This document shows positions 1-7,827 of a stretch of 24,517 nt of DNA, one piece after another. The DNA is taken from positions 1 to 24,517 of the forward strand of contig SLFZ01000094.1 in NCBI GenBank assembly GCA_007123975.1, given 5' to 3'. Made by a program: the position numbers and the translations under genes. Position 1 is the first letter of the stretch; each line of letters starts with the position of its first letter. Source of the DNA: Candidatus Izemoplasma sp. (GTDB lineage: Bacteria; Bacillota_I; Bacilli_A; Izemoplasmatales; Izemoplasmataceae). The notes under the pieces are model-generated. The model searched no databases. It saw nothing but the letters and a program-made list of their open reading frames with translations, and was not told where the DNA came from.

Positions 1-401
1 ACAAACTGGAAATGGTTGATGAGCATGTACATGCGGAAGACGGTTTCAATCGCCGTGTAGATGAGCACGTAAAGCAAGACCGTCTGCAAATCGCGAAACG
101 CGCCAAAGGCGAAAAGCTCAACCACCGTATAGATAATCGTTAAGTTCATCATGTAGTATCCAATGAAATTGATGACCATGTTCGGGTGGAAGACGGTCCC
201 AAACTCAATCGCGATCGTGCCTTTTGGGCGTTTGGGGCCCTTGCCTCGTTTGCGTTTTTCTTCTTCCAATCGTTTAATCGACTTCAACAACGCTTCTAGC
301 TGCTCGCGATCTTTTTCCATGTCCTCGACCGAACGCTTTTCCTCGTCGGTCGATTGGTCTTCGTTTTCGTGTTGCTTGTCGGTGTTTTTTTCTTCGCTCA
401 T
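1..401 (-). CDS. Membrane protein of unknown function, C-terminus cut by window edge
   Basis: This is an open frame from the ATG at 401 to the window edge, so the C-terminus is missing. I do not recognise the family. The first 60 residues or so are hydrophilic and highly charged, rich in Glu and Lys, and probably helical or coiled. They are followed by a basic stretch rich in Lys, Arg and Gly, then at least two hydrophobic segments, roughly residues 75-100 and 108-125, which suggest an integral membrane protein with a cytosolic N-terminal tail. The Shine-Dalgarno sequence AGGAGGTGG (407-415) lies inside the last codons of uvrA. The ATG follows the uvrA TAG by one base, so the gene is very likely co-transcribed and translationally coupled with uvrA. 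Function is unknown; a repair role cannot be inferred from position alone. Confidence 0.7.
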   Translation of the reverse strand, partial: MSEEKNTDKQHENEDQSTDEEKRSVEDMEKDREQLEALLKSIKRLEEEKRKRGKGPKRPKGTIAIEFGTVFHPNMVINFIGYYMMNLTIIYTVVELFAFGAFRDLQTVLLYVLIYTAIETVFRMYMLINHFQF

Positions 402-402
402 C

Positions 403-3216
403 CTATCCACCTCCTAGGACGGTTTTTAAGTACCGTCCGGTGTGGCTTTTGGGATGGCGGGCAAGTGCCTCGGGTGTGCCGGTGGCCACCACGAGACCGC
501 CTTCGTCGCCGCCTTCTGGTCCGAGGTCGATGATGTGATCGGCGACCTTGATGACGTCGAGGTTGTGTTCGATGACGACCACGGTCGCCCCTTCATCGAC
601 GATGTGATGCAAGACCTCAAGCAGGCGTCTAACGTCATCGGCATGCAGCCCCGTCGTCGGTTCGTCTAAAATGTAGACGGTGTCCGGGGTGATGCGTTTA
701 TGAAGTTCTTTGGCGAGTTTCACGCGTTGTGCCTCACCGCCCGACAAGGACGGTGCGGGTTGTCCGATTTTCAAGTACCCAAGGCCGACGGCCATGAGGG
801 TGTCGAGTTTGTTTTTGGCCGCCGGGATGTTGGCGAAGAATCCGTGGGCTTCGGTGATGGTCATGTCAAGCACGTCGGCAATGGTTTTTCCTTTGTATTT
901 GACCTGCAAGGTTTCTTGGTTGTAGCGTTTGCCGTGACACGCTTCACAAGGCACGTAGACATCGGGTAAGAAGTGCATCTCAATCTTGATGACGCCGTCC
1001 CCCTTACAGGTTTCGCAGCGTCCGCCTTTGACATTAAAGCTGAAGCGTCCTTTGGCGTAGCCTCGCATTTTTGCTTCGTTGGTCATCGCATAAATGTCGC
1101 GGATTTCATCAAAGAGGCTCGTGTAGGTTCCGGGGTTTGAACGCGGCGTGCGGCCAATCGGGCTTTGGTCGATGTTGACGATTTTACCGATTTGCTCGCC
1201 GCCTTGGATTGATTCAAGGTTGATGCCGGCGTATTTTTTCTTGTAGACCTTGTTGTAAAGCGCCCGGTATAAGCACATGTTAATCAATGAACTCTTGCCC
1301 GAGCCGCTCACGCCGGTGACGGCGGTGAAAAGGCCTCTAGGAATGCTGACATCAATCTGTTTGAGGTTGTTTTCATGAGCGCCGATAAGGTCGATGGAGC
1401 CGTTTTTTGCCTTCCTTCGCTTGGTCGGGACAGGAACGCGCATCGCGCCGGATAGGTACTTGCCGGTGATGCTTGTCGGATGTTTGATGATGTCATCGTA
1501 GCTGCCTTGGAAGACGAGTTCGCCGCCTTGTTCGCCGGCGCCGGGGCCGATGTCGATGATTTGGTCGGCTTCGCGCATCGTTTCCTCGTCGTGTTCGACG
1601 ACGATGAGGGTGTTGCCGAGGTCACGCATCGACTTCAAGGTGTCGATAAGGCGCTTGTTGTCGCGCTGATGTAAGCCGATGGACGGCTCGTCGAGGACGT
1701 AAAGCACGCCGGTGAGTCTCGAGCCGATTTGCGTGGCCAGGCGGATGCGTTGTGATTCGCCGCCTGAAAGCGTCGCCGCCTGACGTGAGAGGGTTAGGTA
1801 ATCCAACCCGACGTTTTTCAAAAACGCCAAGCGCTCATGGATTTCTTTTAACACCATGTCGCTGATTTTCTTGTCGGTGTCAGACAGATCGAGGGCGCTA
1901 AAAAACGCGATCATCTCATTGACACTCCGGTCGGTTAAGGCGATGATATCGACGCCACCGACCTTGACGCTTAAGGCGTCTTGATTAAGCCGTTTCCCGT
2001 CGCATTTCGGACAGGTTTTCTCGGTCATCATCGTCTCGATCCATTCGCGCATGAACCGCGATGTGGTTTCAACGTAACGGCGTTCTAGGTTGTTGATGAT
2101 GCCTTCGTAGTACGCGGTTTTATCGTGGCGAATGTTTTTGTTTTTGCCTTGGAACTTAAACTGGATAGGCTCATCGGAACCGTAGTAAAGTATGTTGAGG
2201 TCCTCGTCGGTCAAATCTTTAATGGGTTTGGTGAGGTCTATCCCGTAATGTTTGGCGGTGGTTTCAAGTTGTTTGAAATGGTACGTGTCGGTGTTGGTCC
2301 AGCCTTTAATCGCACCTTCGTAGGCGTTTTTCGTTTCGTCGTTGATGAGCAAGTCTTGGTCGACTTTCTTGGTAAACCCAAGCCCACCACAACGGTCGCA
2401 CGCGCCGAAGGGTGCGTTAAAGGAAAACAAACGTGGTTCGAGTGCGCCGATGGAGAAATCGCAGTGTGGGCACGCGAACTGTTCGCTGAAGGTGTGGCGT
2501 TTGCCGTTGATCAGCACCACGACCTTGCCCCCACCGAGCTTGGCGGCGGTTTCTAAGGAATCGTATAGCCTTGAGCGGATGCCGTCGCGACGTTTGAGTC
2601 GGTCGACGACCGCTTCGATGGTATGTTTTTTGTTTTTGTCGAGGTCGATGGTTTCATCGATGTCGCGCATCGTCTCGTTCACGCGCAGGCGAACGAATCC
2701 TTCCTTGCGAAGGTGTTCGATGGTCTGCTTGTGGGTTCCTTTTTTTCCGCTAACGACGGGCGCAAGCACCTCGATGCGGCTACCCTCATCGCAATCGAGC
2801 ACTTTGTCGGTCATTTCCTCAATGCTTTGTGAGGTGATTTCGACACCGTGTGTCGGACAAGTGGGTTTGCCGATGCGCGCGTAAAGCAAACGGAAGTAGT
2901 CGTAGATTTCGGTGACCGTGCCGACGGTGCTTCGGGGGTTTTTGCTGGTGGTTTTTTGGTCGATGGAAATCGCCGGGCTAAGGCCTTCGATTGATTCGAC
3001 ATTGGGTTTTTCTAAGTTGCCGAGGAACTGGCGAGCGTAGGCGCTCAAACTCTCGACGTAACGACGCTGCCCCTCTTTATAGATTGTGTCAAACGCCAAA
3101 GAAGTCTTTCCGCTTCCGGAAAGACCGGTCATCACGACGAAGGAATCCTTGGGGATTGATACGTCGAGGTTTTTTAAGTTGTTTTCTTTGGCGCCTTTGA
3201 CGATAATTTCTTTCAT
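403..3216 (-). CDS. uvrA: Excinuclease ABC subunit A (UvrA)
   Basis: UvrA is the damage-sensing ATPase of nucleotide excision repair; with UvrB it scans DNA, then hands the lesion to UvrB and leaves. The 937 residues match the usual length of about 940. Visible motifs are Walker A GLSGSGKTS at 31-39 and GVSGSGKSS at 635-643, ABC signatures LSGGESQR (483-490) and LSGGEAQR (824-831), and Walker B ending in DEP at 509-511 and 851-853. The first zinc finger has Cys249, 252, 273 and 276. The C-terminal zinc finger has Cys734, 737, 757 and 760. An extra CPKC pair sits at 402-405. The ATG is 15 bases after the ligA stop with only a weak ribosome binding site, and no other in-frame start exists nearby. 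It is the third gene of a pcrA-ligA-uvrA unit. Its last codons also serve as the ribosome binding site of the next gene. Confidence 0.98.
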   Translation of the reverse strand: MKEIIVKGAKENNLKNLDVSIPKDSFVVMTGLSGSGKTSLAFDTIYKEGQRRYVESLSAYARQFLGNLEKPNVESIEGLSPAISIDQKTTSKNPRSTVGTVTEIYDYFRLLYARIGKPTCPTHGVEITSQSIEEMTDKVLDCDEGSRIEVLAPVVSGKKGTHKQTIEHLRKEGFVRLRVNETMRDIDETIDLDKNKKHTIEAVVDRLKRRDGIRSRLYDSLETAAKLGGGKVVVLINGKRHTFSEQFACPHCDFSIGALEPRLFSFNAPFGACDRCGGLGFTKKVDQDLLINDETKNAYEGAIKGWTNTDTYHFKQLETTAKHYGIDLTKPIKDLTDEDLNILYYGSDEPIQFKFQGKNKNIRHDKTAYYEGIINNLERRYVETTSRFMREWIETMMTEKTCPKCDGKRLNQDALSVKVGGVDIIALTDRSVNEMIAFFSALDLSDTDKKISDMVLKEIHERLAFLKNVGLDYLTLSRQAATLSGGESQRIRLATQIGSRLTGVLYVLDEPSIGLHQRDNKRLIDTLKSMRDLGNTLIVVEHDEETMREADQIIDIGPGAGEQGGELVFQGSYDDIIKHPTSITGKYLSGAMRVPVPTKRRKAKNGSIDLIGAHENNLKQIDVSIPRGLFTAVTGVSGSGKSSLINMCLYRALYNKVYKKKYAGINLESIQGGEQIGKIVNIDQSPIGRTPRSNPGTYTSLFDEIRDIYAMTNEAKMRGYAKGRFSFNVKGGRCETCKGDGVIKIEMHFLPDVYVPCEACHGKRYNQETLQVKYKGKTIADVLDMTITEAHGFFANIPAAKNKLDTLMAVGLGYLKIGQPAPSLSGGEAQRVKLAKELHKRITPDTVYILDEPTTGLHADDVRRLLEVLHHIVDEGATVVVIEHNLDVIKVADHIIDLGPEGGDEGGLVVATGTPEALARHPKSHTGRYLKTVLGGG

Positions 3217-3231
3217 TGCATCACGTCCGTG

Positions 3232-5211
3232 TTAGGTCAAACGCTCTTTGAGCGTGGATTCATCCCATATCTCGATGTCGAGGGATTTGGCTTTGTCGAG
3301 TTTGCTGCCGGCGTCTTCGCCGGCGACAAGCACGTTGGTCTTGGCCGACACCGAGCCGGTGACTTTGCCACCCTGGGCTTCGATGTGGGCTTTGGCTTCG
3401 TCGCGGGTCATCGTGTCGAGCTTGCCGGTCAACACAAACACGAGGCCACTGAATGCGCCTGCTTCGGGGCGTTTTCCGGTGAAGGTCATGTTGAGACCGA
3501 TCTCTTGAAGTTCTTTAAGCATGGCCTGGTTCTTGTCATTCTGCATGTAATCGACGACGCTTTGGGCGATTTTTTCACCGACTTCGTCGATGTCGACGAG
3601 GTCGTCGACTCCACTTTGTATGATATCAGATAACGTGCCAAAATGCATTGCTAATACCTTTGCGACCTTCTCCCCGACGTAACGAATGCCGAGGCCGAAA
3701 AGCAGCTTTTCAAGGCTGTTGGATTTGGTCTTCTCAATATTGGTAAGAAGCTTGTCGATGCTCTTTTCGCCAAAGCCGGCGCGACGAATAAGCACCTCTC
3801 GGTGGTCTTTTAGACGATAAATATCGGGAATTGACTGAAGGTAACCTTCGTTATAAAAGACCTCAACGACGCGATTTCCCATGCCTTCGATGTCCATCGC
3901 GCGGCGCGAGACGAAGTGGATGAGCGCTTCCGCTTGGCGAGCCGGGCACGCCGGGTTTTCACAGTATAAATCGGCTTCGCTTTCGCTTCGGGTGAGGGGC
4001 GTTGTGCATTTAGGACACTGGCTGATCATCGTGAAAGGGTCGCTCTCAGCATCGCGGTTTTCAAGCACGACGGAGACGACTTCGGGGATGATGTCGCCGG
4101 CTTTACGGATCAAGACGTCATCGCCGATGCGGATGTCTTTGTCACGGATGTAGCCGTCGTTGTGCAGCGTCGCCCGTGAGACGGTGGATCCTTGGATATC
4201 GACGGGGCGCAACACAGCCACCGGGGTGATTTGCCCGGTGCGGCCTACTTGGTAGCGAATGTCTTCGATGCGTGTGAGGGCTTCTTCGGCTTGAAACTTG
4301 TAGGCAATGGCCCATTTCGGGCTTTTTGCGGTGTATCCGATGGTTTTATACAGCGCACGTTCGTTCACCTTCACCACAGCGCCATCAATGTCGTAGTCAA
4401 AGTCGTTGCGTTTTGACTCGATGTCAAGGCAAGCCTTAATGACAGCATCAATGGAATCACAGGCAATCACATCGTTGGTTTTAAAGCCTAGCTCCCGGAG
4501 GTAACTCAGCGTTTCTTGATGGGTCATGCTGGCATCCTCATCGTGTTCACTTAGGCTATAGATAACCATGTCCAAGGTGCGGTCGGCGGCGATCCGGCTG
4601 TCGAGCTGACGGACGCTGCCGGCGGCGGCGTTGCGCGGGTTTTTGAACGTCGCTTCGCCGGCGGCTTCGCGGGCTTCGTTTAACCGTAAAAAGGCCGCTT
4701 TTGGCATAAAGATTTCACCGCGAACCTCGATGTCAACCGACTTTTGCAGGGTCATCGGGACGGCGCGGATGGTTTTGACGTTGTGGGTGATGTCTTCGCC
4801 AACAACACCGTTTCCACGGGTTGCGGCGCGAACGAGTTTTCCTTGTTCGTAGGTGAGGGCAGCGGCCAGTCCGTCGAGTTTGCGTTCGACGATGTAGGTT
4901 GCCTTGGGAGCGACCGCTTTGAGACGACGGTCAAAGTCTTTGAGGTCTTCCGGGTTAAAGGCGTTGGCGAGGCTCAACATCGGCAAGGTGTGCTCGACCT
5001 TTTCAAAGCCTTCCAAGACGGCCCCACCAACACGTTGCGTTGGAGAATCGTCGGTTTTAAGTTCCGGATGCGCTTTTTCAAGGTCAACAAGCTCCCGCAA
5101 CAACCGATCGTACTCGACGTCTGAAATGGTCGGTTTGTCGAGCACGTGGTATTGGTAGTCGTGGTGGTTGATCGCTTTTTTAAGTTCTTCAATACGTTTT
5201 TTGGCGTCCAT
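3232..5211 (-). CDS. ligA: NAD-dependent DNA ligase LigA
   Basis: LigA seals nicks in duplex DNA using NAD+ as adenylate donor, in replication, repair and recombination. Domains in order: an N-terminal Ia domain with the HDYQYH segment near residue 17; an adenylation domain with the KLDG nucleophile motif (Lys111 from this start); an OB fold; a four-Cys zinc finger (Cys399, 402, 417, 422); helix-hairpin-helix repeats; and a C-terminal BRCT domain from about 588 to the end. I chose the ATG at 5211, giving 659 residues. It lies two bases after the pcrA stop, with the ribosome binding site AAGAAGGTG formed by the last pcrA codons. A GTG at 5217 would add two residues and is less well spaced. Second gene of the repair operon. 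Confidence 0.98.
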   Translation of the reverse strand: MDAKKRIEELKKAINHHDYQYHVLDKPTISDVEYDRLLRELVDLEKAHPELKTDDSPTQRVGGAVLEGFEKVEHTLPMLSLANAFNPEDLKDFDRRLKAVAPKATYIVERKLDGLAAALTYEQGKLVRAATRGNGVVGEDITHNVKTIRAVPMTLQKSVDIEVRGEIFMPKAAFLRLNEAREAAGEATFKNPRNAAAGSVRQLDSRIAADRTLDMVIYSLSEHDEDASMTHQETLSYLRELGFKTNDVIACDSIDAVIKACLDIESKRNDFDYDIDGAVVKVNERALYKTIGYTAKSPKWAIAYKFQAEEALTRIEDIRYQVGRTGQITPVAVLRPVDIQGSTVSRATLHNDGYIRDKDIRIGDDVLIRKAGDIIPEVVSVVLENRDAESDPFTMISQCPKCTTPLTRSESEADLYCENPACPARQAEALIHFVSRRAMDIEGMGNRVVEVFYNEGYLQSIPDIYRLKDHREVLIRRAGFGEKSIDKLLTNIEKTKSNSLEKLLFGLGIRYVGEKVAKVLAMHFGTLSDIIQSGVDDLVDIDEVGEKIAQSVVDYMQNDKNQAMLKELQEIGLNMTFTGKRPEAGAFSGLVFVLTGKLDTMTRDEAKAHIEAQGGKVTGSVSAKTNVLVAGEDAGSKLDKAKSLDIEIWDESTLKERLT

Positions 5212-5213
5212 CT

Positions 5214-7346
5214 TCACACCTTCTTAATCGAGGGATGGTTTTTAAGCAGGGTTTTGATGCCGTGGTTTTTGTTGAAAGCGATGACGCATTGGTCACCGGT
5301 GACGCTGACGACAACGCCACGTCCGAAAACGGTGTGGTCGATTTTGTCGCCTTTGGCGATGTCGTTTTCATGCGTGCTATCGGTTTTAAGGGCGTGGGGA
5401 ACGGGGCGTGTAAATGACTGGGAAGTCGTGTCGTGAAGCCCTTCTTTTCGAATGTATTTTTCGTTGATTTCATGAATGAAGACGCTGTCGGGGTTGCTGG
5501 TTGGTTCACCGTAAAGGTGGCGTTGTTGGGCGCTGGTGAAGAAGAGTTTTTCCTTCGCACGGGTCATGCCGACATACATCAAGCGTCGTTCTTCTTCGAG
5601 GTCTGCGGGATTGTCGAAACTGCGCGCAATCGGAAACATTCCCTGTTCTAAGGCGACGATAAAGACAGCACGGAACTCGAGGCCTTTGGCTGCGTGCATC
5701 GTCATGAGCGTGACGACGTTGGTGTCTTTTCGTTCATCTTCTTGACTCTTTAAGGCGATGTCCTCAAGCACTTGCGTCAGCACATCGATTTTATCGCTTT
5801 CACGGTAGCTGTTTTGCGTTTCGGCAATCATCGACTTCAGTTCCATGACGTTTTCAAGTCGTACATCGCCCATGTCGTCGTAGGTGAGCATTTCTTTGTA
5901 GCCGGTCTTCTCGACCAACCGATCCATGAACGTGTTGAAATCGTCATCTTCTAAGCGTTTGCGCAAGTCGAGGATGAGGTTTTTAAAACGGGTGAGTTTC
6001 CCTTTGGCGGCGGTGGGAAGCGGGTTTTTCGGGTGTTCTATTAGCGCGAACATGCTTTCTTCTTCCTCACCGGCAAAGGCCCTGAGGGTTTCAACCGTCT
6101 TTTGGCCGATGCCGCGGCGTGGCTCATTGACCACCCGCATGAAGCTGTAGTTGTCGTCGGGGTTAAGGATTAAGCGCAAGTAGGCAACCATGTCTTTGAT
6201 CTCTTTGCGTTTGAAAAAGCTCGTGTTGCCCACAACTTGGTAGGGAATCTGTTTTTGCATCAGAGTCTCTTCAAAGAGGCGGGACGTGTTGTTGGCGCGG
6301 TAGAGCACCGCAATCTCTTCGTAGCGATAGCCTTGGTGAATCAGCCGGCGGATCATCTCGCCGACAAACTCTGTCTCATCGCGTGCCCCGTAGCCTTTGA
6401 ACCAGACGATGCGTTCGCCATCGCCTTTGGCCGAATAGAGCGTTTTTTCAATGCGGTTTTGGTTGTGGCTGATGACGTCGTTGGCGGCTTTTAAGATCGT
6501 GTTCGTGCTGCGGTAGTTTTCTTCTAACAACACGCGGTCCGCGTTGGGGAAATCGGTTGTAAAGCGACGAATGTTTTCGATGTTGGCGCCACGGAAGGCG
6601 TAGATGCTTTTGTCTTCGTCGCCGACGATGAAGAGGTTTTCATGGTCGCCGACGAGAAGGCGAATGAGCTCGTACTGGATGTCGTTGGTGTCTTGGAACT
6701 CGTCGACAAGGACGTATTGGAACTGTTCGTGGTACTGTTTTCGTACGTCTTTGTGGTGTTTAAAGAGTTCGATGGTCAACAGCAACAAATCCTCAAAATC
6801 GACGAGGTTATTGCGTTTAAGCTGGTACTGGTAAGCGGGGACGATCTTTTCCAAGTAGCCACGCACGGGCTCACGGTAGTCGTCGATAAGGTCGGGGTGC
6901 GCTTTGACCTTTAGCACGTGGTTTTTCAGCGTCCGCGGTTTGACGAGCTTGACGTCGATGTTCATCTCCCGCAAGAGCAGTTTCACCATCTGCGTGCTGT
7001 CGTCGTCGTCGACGATTTGGAAATGGCGTTCGTAGCCGAGTTTTTCGATGTGGGTGCGCAAGATGCGGGCGCACATCGAGTGAAACGTCGATACCCACAT
7101 GCTGTCGGTGGGTATTCTAAGCAACTCGGCGATGCGCGATTTCATCTCATCAGCGGCTTTGTTGGTGAAGGTGATGGCGAGCACATGGTGCGGAGGAACG
7201 CCGACATTATAAATAAGGTGTGCCATGCGTCGCGTTAGCACACGTGTTTTCCCGCTTCCCGCGCCGGCGATTGCCATGACGGGGCCTTCGGTTGATTTGA
7301 CGGCGTCGAGTTGCGCCGGATTTAACTTTTCAAACAATGCATTCAT
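5214..7346 (-). CDS. pcrA: ATP-dependent 3'-5' DNA helicase PcrA (UvrD family, SF1A)
   Basis: This is an essential-type helicase of Gram-positive bacteria that unwinds DNA in excision repair, removes RecA, and resolves conflicts with transcription. The 710 residues are close to the usual 720-740. Visible motifs: Q motif LNPAQLDAV at 8-16, Walker A AGAGSGKT at 27-34, motif Ia TFTNKAA near 59-65, motif II VDEFQDTN at 214-221, ENYRS at 276-280, motif V MTMHAAKGLEF near 548-558, motif VI VGMTRAKE near 592-599. The last 45 residues have the GDKIDHTVFGRGVV pattern of the PcrA Tudor-like domain known to bind RNA polymerase. Motif III reads DEDKSIY with Lys246 where the family has Gln (see findings). 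Start: ATG with the site AGGTGATT eight bases upstream. First gene of the pcrA-ligA-uvrA unit, with a very short leader. Confidence 0.97.
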   Translation of the reverse strand: MNALFEKLNPAQLDAVKSTEGPVMAIAGAGSGKTRVLTRRMAHLIYNVGVPPHHVLAITFTNKAADEMKSRIAELLRIPTDSMWVSTFHSMCARILRTHIEKLGYERHFQIVDDDDSTQMVKLLLREMNIDVKLVKPRTLKNHVLKVKAHPDLIDDYREPVRGYLEKIVPAYQYQLKRNNLVDFEDLLLLTIELFKHHKDVRKQYHEQFQYVLVDEFQDTNDIQYELIRLLVGDHENLFIVGDEDKSIYAFRGANIENIRRFTTDFPNADRVLLEENYRSTNTILKAANDVISHNQNRIEKTLYSAKGDGERIVWFKGYGARDETEFVGEMIRRLIHQGYRYEEIAVLYRANNTSRLFEETLMQKQIPYQVVGNTSFFKRKEIKDMVAYLRLILNPDDNYSFMRVVNEPRRGIGQKTVETLRAFAGEEEESMFALIEHPKNPLPTAAKGKLTRFKNLILDLRKRLEDDDFNTFMDRLVEKTGYKEMLTYDDMGDVRLENVMELKSMIAETQNSYRESDKIDVLTQVLEDIALKSQEDERKDTNVVTLMTMHAAKGLEFRAVFIVALEQGMFPIARSFDNPADLEEERRLMYVGMTRAKEKLFFTSAQQRHLYGEPTSNPDSVFIHEINEKYIRKEGLHDTTSQSFTRPVPHALKTDSTHENDIAKGDKIDHTVFGRGVVVSVTGDQCVIAFNKNHGIKTLLKNHPSIKKV

Positions 7347-7365
7347 TGCACAATCACCTGGTTTG

Positions 7366-7374
7366 ATTATACCA
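7366..7374 (-). promoter_or_regulatory. Extended -10 promoter of the pcrA-ligA-uvrA operon
   Basis: On the minus strand the sequence reads TGGTATAAT, a perfect -10 hexamer with the TGn extension. No convincing -35 hexamer is seen 16-18 bases upstream. The predicted transcript starts near 7359, only about 13 bases before the pcrA ATG, so the leader barely holds the ribosome binding site. Confidence 0.7.
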
Positions 7375-7417
7375 AAAAAGAGGTGGTTTTAGTAGCGATT
7401 TGAGAACATTAAGGCGC

Positions 7418-7447
7418 AAAAAAAAGACCGGCCGAAGCCGGTCTTTT
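7418..7447 (-). terminator. Intrinsic terminator of the cold-shock gene (likely bidirectional)
   Basis: An 11-bp perfect inverted repeat (7422-7432 and 7437-7447) has a GACCGGC core and, on the minus strand, a TTCG tetraloop. It is followed on the minus strand by nine T residues and lies 22 bases after the csp stop. The A/T flanks could also stop plus-strand transcription. Confidence 0.93.
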
Positions 7448-7469
7448 AGGTGCGGTTTTTGGTCAACGC

Positions 7470-7670
7470 TTAGATAACGGTGATGTTTTCCGCTTGCGGG
7501 CCTTTTGCGCCTTCGACGATGTCGAATGACACTTTAGCGCCTTCTTCGAGAGTCTTGAATCCGTCTGAGTTGATGTGTGAGTAGTGTGCGAATACGTCGA
7601 CGCCTTCATCAGTCGTGATGAAACCGAAGCCTTTTTCTGCGTTGAACCATTTGACTGTTCCTTGAGACAT
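7470..7670 (-). CDS. csp: Cold-shock protein, CspA family
   Basis: This is a 66-residue single cold-shock domain protein, a nucleic-acid chaperone that melts RNA structure. Visible are KWFNAEKGFGFI (RNP1, residues about 7-18) and VFAHYS (RNP2, near 27-32), followed by the usual VSFDIVEGAKGPQAENI end. The start is the ATG at 7670 preceded by GGAGG eight bases upstream. A longer in-frame reading from 7721 would add 17 basic residues, but it ignores this site and runs through leader structure. The gene has its own promoter, a leader of about 110 bases with inverted repeats, and its own terminator. Such leaders are known to control cspA-type mRNAs by temperature; here that is inference. Confidence 0.96.
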   Translation of the reverse strand: MSQGTVKWFNAEKGFGFITTDEGVDVFAHYSHINSDGFKTLEEGAKVSFDIVEGAKGPQAENITVI

Positions 7671-7780
7671 GGGTGTTTCCTCCATTCTTTGTTTAAATTT
7701 CTTAAACGGTGCACGGTTCATAAGAATGGCGAAAACACGGTGTTTTTCGTTTCTTACTACAGGTGGTACGTTTAAGTTCC
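7671..7780 (-). promoter_or_regulatory. Structured 5' leader of the cold-shock mRNA
   Basis: This is the untranslated leader between the predicted transcription start (about 7780) and the csp ATG. It holds an 8-bp inverted repeat, CCATTCTT at 7682-7689 with AAGAATGG at 7722-7729. One arm overlaps the first two G of the Shine-Dalgarno sequence. Nested inside is a 6-bp hairpin (7691-7696 with 7702-7707). Further upstream is a third imperfect hairpin at 7730-7749. The arrangement could hide the ribosome binding site in one fold; this is inferred by eye. Confidence 0.5.
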
Positions 7781-7786
7781 TCTACT

Positions 7787-7814
7787 ATAATACACGATAT
7801 TGAGAATATTGCAA
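7787..7814 (-). promoter_or_regulatory. Promoter of the cold-shock gene
   Basis: The minus strand shows -35 TTGCAA (7809-7814), a 16-base spacer and -10 TATTAT (7787-7792). It sits right after the glnS stop codon at 7828-7830. No separate terminator for glnS was seen in between. Confidence 0.65.
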
Positions 7815-7827
7815 GTGTTGTCGCTGT

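Noticed and set aside
2342..2884. A 180-codon open frame on the plus strand opposite uvrA
   Set aside because: It lies wholly inside a certain uvrA gene, has no ribosome binding site or family resemblance, and is Ser/Arg-rich as expected for an antisense frame.
7671..7721. Seventeen-residue N-terminal extension of the cold-shock protein
   Set aside because: The ATG at 7670 has the proper ribosome binding site, and the family begins there. The extension lies in the leader structure.
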